In this document: piece after piece, positions 6,207 to 7,677 of the stretch | How positions within the stretch are numbered: position 1 is the stretch's first letter | Layout: each line of letters starts with the position of its first letter | NCBI GenBank assembly: GCA_009927565.1 | Contig: RFMT01000193.1 | Coordinates: 1 to 7,677 of the forward strand | Length of the DNA: 7,677 nucleotides | DNA from: Acidimicrobiia bacterium | Lineage (GTDB): Bacteria; Actinomycetota; Acidimicrobiia; Acidimicrobiales; Ilumatobacteraceae | Direction: 5' to 3' | Translations under genes and position numbers: made by a program | Notes under the pieces: model-generated | The model's input: the letters and a program-made list of their open reading frames with translations, nothing else | Told to the model about the DNA's origin: nothing | Databases searched by the model: none

Positions 6207-6395
6207 TTAGTTCGGGTTGCGGCGGGCGAGTGGGTTCGCTGCGAGAAACTCTTGTCGCAGCGGCGCGCCGGTTACTTCATCGCTGAAGTAAGTGCCTTTC
6301 TCAAGACGATCCATTGCGGTATCGACATCGTTTAGATCGCGCTCAATTGCCTCGATCATCTTGTTGTCTGCGTTGCTGGCTGTCGTTTCTGGCAT
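6207..6395 (-). CDS. Short DksA/TraR-like protein lacking the zinc-finger cysteines
   Basis: This 62-residue protein contains IERDLNDVDTAMDRLEKGTYFSDEVTGAPL (residues 17-46), which follows the DksA/TraR zinc-finger pattern (DLxxVxxALxRLxxGTYGxCxxCGxPI). However, both cysteines of the first pair are replaced (Asp39, Thr42). The second pair is also gone: ARRN stands where ARxC is expected, and the chain ends two residues later. No cysteine is present at all. It is much shorter than DksA (about 150 residues) and lacks the long coiled coil that enters the polymerase channel. Function is unknown; a zinc-free relative that still binds RNA polymerase is possible. ATG at 6395 has no Shine-Dalgarno but has a well-placed -10 element for a leaderless message. 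The gene is convergent with the carbamoyltransferase cassette and divergent from the cyclophilin gene. Confidence 0.75.
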   Translation of the reverse strand: MPETTASNADNKMIEAIERDLNDVDTAMDRLEKGTYFSDEVTGAPLRQEFLAANPLARRNPN

Positions 6396-6401
6396 GACAC
6401 G

Positions 6402-6407
6402 AGTGTA
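6402..6407 (-). promoter_or_regulatory. Candidate -10 element for the DksA-like gene (leaderless)
   Basis: The minus strand reads TACACT with 6 nt between it and the ATG at 6395, which places the transcription start on the A of that ATG. There is no ribosome binding site. It overlaps the opposite-strand -10 candidate TAGGGT by two bases. Confidence 0.45.
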
Positions 6408-6411
6408 GGGT
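6406..6411 (+). promoter_or_regulatory. Candidate -10 element for the cyclophilin gene
   Basis: TAGGGT fits the TAnnnT pattern of actinobacterial -10 elements and would start transcription at about 6418, next to the second in-frame ATG at 6420. The same AGGG could instead act as a Shine-Dalgarno for ATG 6420 (9-nt gap) on a longer transcript. The two readings are alternatives. Confidence 0.35.
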
Positions 6412-6413
6412 TC

Positions 6414-6989
6414 ATGGCTATGTCAAACGAACAATCATCAAAGTTTCCAGCCCTTGACGGTTCAGCTCCGGTCATAAAAAAGTTCGGCAGTATGCCTCCA
6501 ATGGGTATCGACTCAACCAAGCGTTATAGCGCGACTCTCGAAACCACGTTGGGCGCGATGGTCATAGCCCTTGACGCAGTGGCTGCCCCACTCACCGTCA
6601 ACAATTTTGTTTACCTCGCGGCACATCATTATTACGACGGGGTTATTTTTCACCGCATCATCAAAGGTTTTATGTGTCAAGGTGGCGACCCAGAAGGCAG
6701 TGGTCGCGGTGGCCCTGGCTACAAGTTCGGTGACGAGTTGCCAAAACCCGGCAAATATCAAATCGGCAGCGTGGCGATGGCGAATGCCGGCCCAAACACA
6801 AACGGATCACAATTTTTCATCGTCAGCGGTCCGAGCGGTGTTGGTCTACCGCCGCTTTATTCGCTGTTCGGTCAGGTTGTCAAAGGTCTTGACGTCGTTG
6901 AAGCGATGCAAAATGTTGCCACGCGTCCGGGCGATCGACCTGTCGAAGATGTCGTCATTAAGTCTGTGACGATCTCAGTCGCTGACTAG
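6414..6989 (+). CDS. Cyclophilin-type peptidyl-prolyl cis-trans isomerase
   Basis: The 191-residue protein has one cyclophilin domain (about 38-190) after a polar N-terminal extension. Visible are FHRIIKGFMCQGGDP (79-93), with catalytic Arg81 and the pocket residues Phe86, Met87 and Gln89, then NTNGSQFFI (128-136) and LFGQVV (151-156). The position of the CypA tryptophan that gives cyclosporin sensitivity is not tryptophan, as in many bacterial enzymes. It catalyses proline isomerisation during protein folding. There is no signal peptide or lipobox, so it should be cytoplasmic. Start choice is open between ATG 6414 and ATG 6420; the promoter or ribosome-site spacing slightly favours 6420, which removes two residues. 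The next gene follows after 26 nt on the same strand and may be co-transcribed. Confidence 0.93.
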   Translation: MAMSNEQSSKFPALDGSAPVIKKFGSMPPMGIDSTKRYSATLETTLGAMVIALDAVAAPLTVNNFVYLAAHHYYDGVIFHRIIKGFMCQGGDPEGSGRGGPGYKFGDELPKPGKYQIGSVAMANAGPNTNGSQFFIVSGPSGVGLPPLYSLFGQVVKGLDVVEAMQNVATRPGDRPVEDVVIKSVTISVAD

Positions 6990-7015
6990 CGGGCAAACAC
7001 GCCGACCTTACGACA

Positions 7016-7677
7016 TTGGCAAAAGTGCCGTCACCACGACTCGATTCACTGTCAATCAAAGATGCTCGGGCTTTGGCCCTAGCAGCACAAGGTTTTGATT
7101 CACCGCGCACAAAAACCAGATCAACAACTGCCGACGCGGTTTCGCTCATCAAGAAACTCGGCGTTATTCAAATCGACTCGGTCAATGTGCTCGTGCGCAG
7201 TCAAGAATTGCCGTTGTTTTCGAGGCTAGGCGACCATGATCGCGATGCGATCGCTAAAGCAACTTCGCAAGGCAAAATTTTTGAATACTGGGGTCACGAG
7301 GCGGCACACTTGCCTGTCGAACTGCACCCAATGTTTCGTTTCAAGATGCACGCTGCACGTTCGGGCAAGTTAAAACACTGGGGCTTGACGAGTTTTTATG
7401 CCGAGAACAAAGCGTTTGTCAAGCGAATATTAAAACACGTCGAAGTAAACGGATCAACCTCTGCGCGAGAACTTTCTACCCGCACCACCAAAAAATCATC
7501 TTGGTGGGACTGGGACGAAGCAAAAACTGCACTTGAGTATTTATTTTTGACCGGCGAATTGATGTCGTGTGGTCGCGGCAGTGACTTTGCTCGGGTTTAC
7601 GACATTCCAGAGCGAGTGTTGCCAAAAAAGATTTTGCAGATGCCAACGCCCAGTGAAACCGAAGCACGCAAAGCGCT
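7016..7677 (+). CDS. YcaQ/AlkZ-family DNA glycosylase (HTH_42), C-terminus outside window
   Basis: The frame is open to the right edge and encodes 220 residues. Family hallmarks are GVIQIDSVNVLVRSQELPLF (residues 49-68), IFEYWGHEAAHLPVELHP (88-105) and WWDWDEAKTALEYLFLTGEL (163-182), from the winged-helix repeats of the HTH_42 fold. The catalytic QxD/QxQ motif appears as QID (52-54), the form seen in E. coli YcaQ rather than the QxQ of antibiotic-cluster AlkZ. Members unhook DNA interstrand crosslinks or remove bulky alkylated bases. About 220 of a usual roughly 400 residues are visible. The start is uncertain: TTG at 7016 is used, with GTG at 7025 as alternative, and neither has a clear ribosome binding site. 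It lies 26 nt after the cyclophilin gene. Confidence 0.87.
   Translation, partial: MAKVPSPRLDSLSIKDARALALAAQGFDSPRTKTRSTTADAVSLIKKLGVIQIDSVNVLVRSQELPLFSRLGDHDRDAIAKATSQGKIFEYWGHEAAHLPVELHPMFRFKMHAARSGKLKHWGLTSFYAENKAFVKRILKHVEVNGSTSARELSTRTTKKSSWWDWDEAKTALEYLFLTGELMSCGRGSDFARVYDIPERVLPKKILQMPTPSETEARKA

Noticed and set aside
6990..7004. GC-rich GGC/GCC mini-stem after the cyclophilin gene.
   Set aside because: Three base pairs and no T-run; the gap to the next gene is too short and open, so co-transcription is more likely.

Overview
The window is densely coding, has mid-range GC by eye, and carries protein families typical of Actinobacteria. These include an HrdB/SigB-like group 2 sigma factor, an actinobacterial-type Bax inhibitor-1 protein, a cyclophilin with the 'MGIDSTKRYSA' type N-terminus, and a YcaQ/AlkZ-type glycosylase. 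Many starts are GTG or TTG, and several genes have a -10-like hexamer placed so that transcription would begin at or near the start codon, which suggests leaderless mRNAs. My best guess is a moderate-GC actinobacterium, possibly of the Acidimicrobiia. That placement is inference, because no comparison could be run.

Region 1 (1-2087, minus strand) reads sigma factor -> PfkB-family kinase (probable pseudouridine kinase, psuK) -> pseudouridine-5'-phosphate glycosidase (psuG, cut by the window edge). The sigma stop and kinase start are 12 nt apart, and the kinase stop overlaps the glycosidase start by one base (TGATG). The two enzymes would phosphorylate pseudouridine and then split it into uracil and ribose 5-phosphate. 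The placement behind a sigma factor is unusual.

Region 2 (2088-3033) is a divergent intergenic region followed by a seven-helix Bax inhibitor-1/YccA-family membrane protein on the plus strand.

Region 3 (3106-6204, plus strand) is the most interesting part. A NodU/CmcH-type carbamoyltransferase is followed by a previously hidden 54-residue single-pass membrane protein, an SGNH-fold hydrolase-like protein, and a candidate 36-residue amphipathic peptide. Each gene overlaps the next (8, 17 and 4 nt), so they look translationally coupled. I infer a compact system that carbamoylates, and perhaps acylates or deacylates, a hydroxylated surface glycan, lipid or small molecule. The substrate is unknown.

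Region 4 (6207-7677) starts with a short minus-strand DksA/TraR-like protein that has lost all its zinc-binding cysteines. It is divergent from a cytoplasmic cyclophilin over an 18-bp gap whose two candidate -10 elements overlap. A YcaQ-family DNA glycosylase follows on the plus strand and runs off the right edge. No tRNA, rRNA, CRISPR array, insertion sequence or convincing intrinsic terminator was seen. The longest stretch with no gene is the 121-bp divergent gap at 2088-2208.
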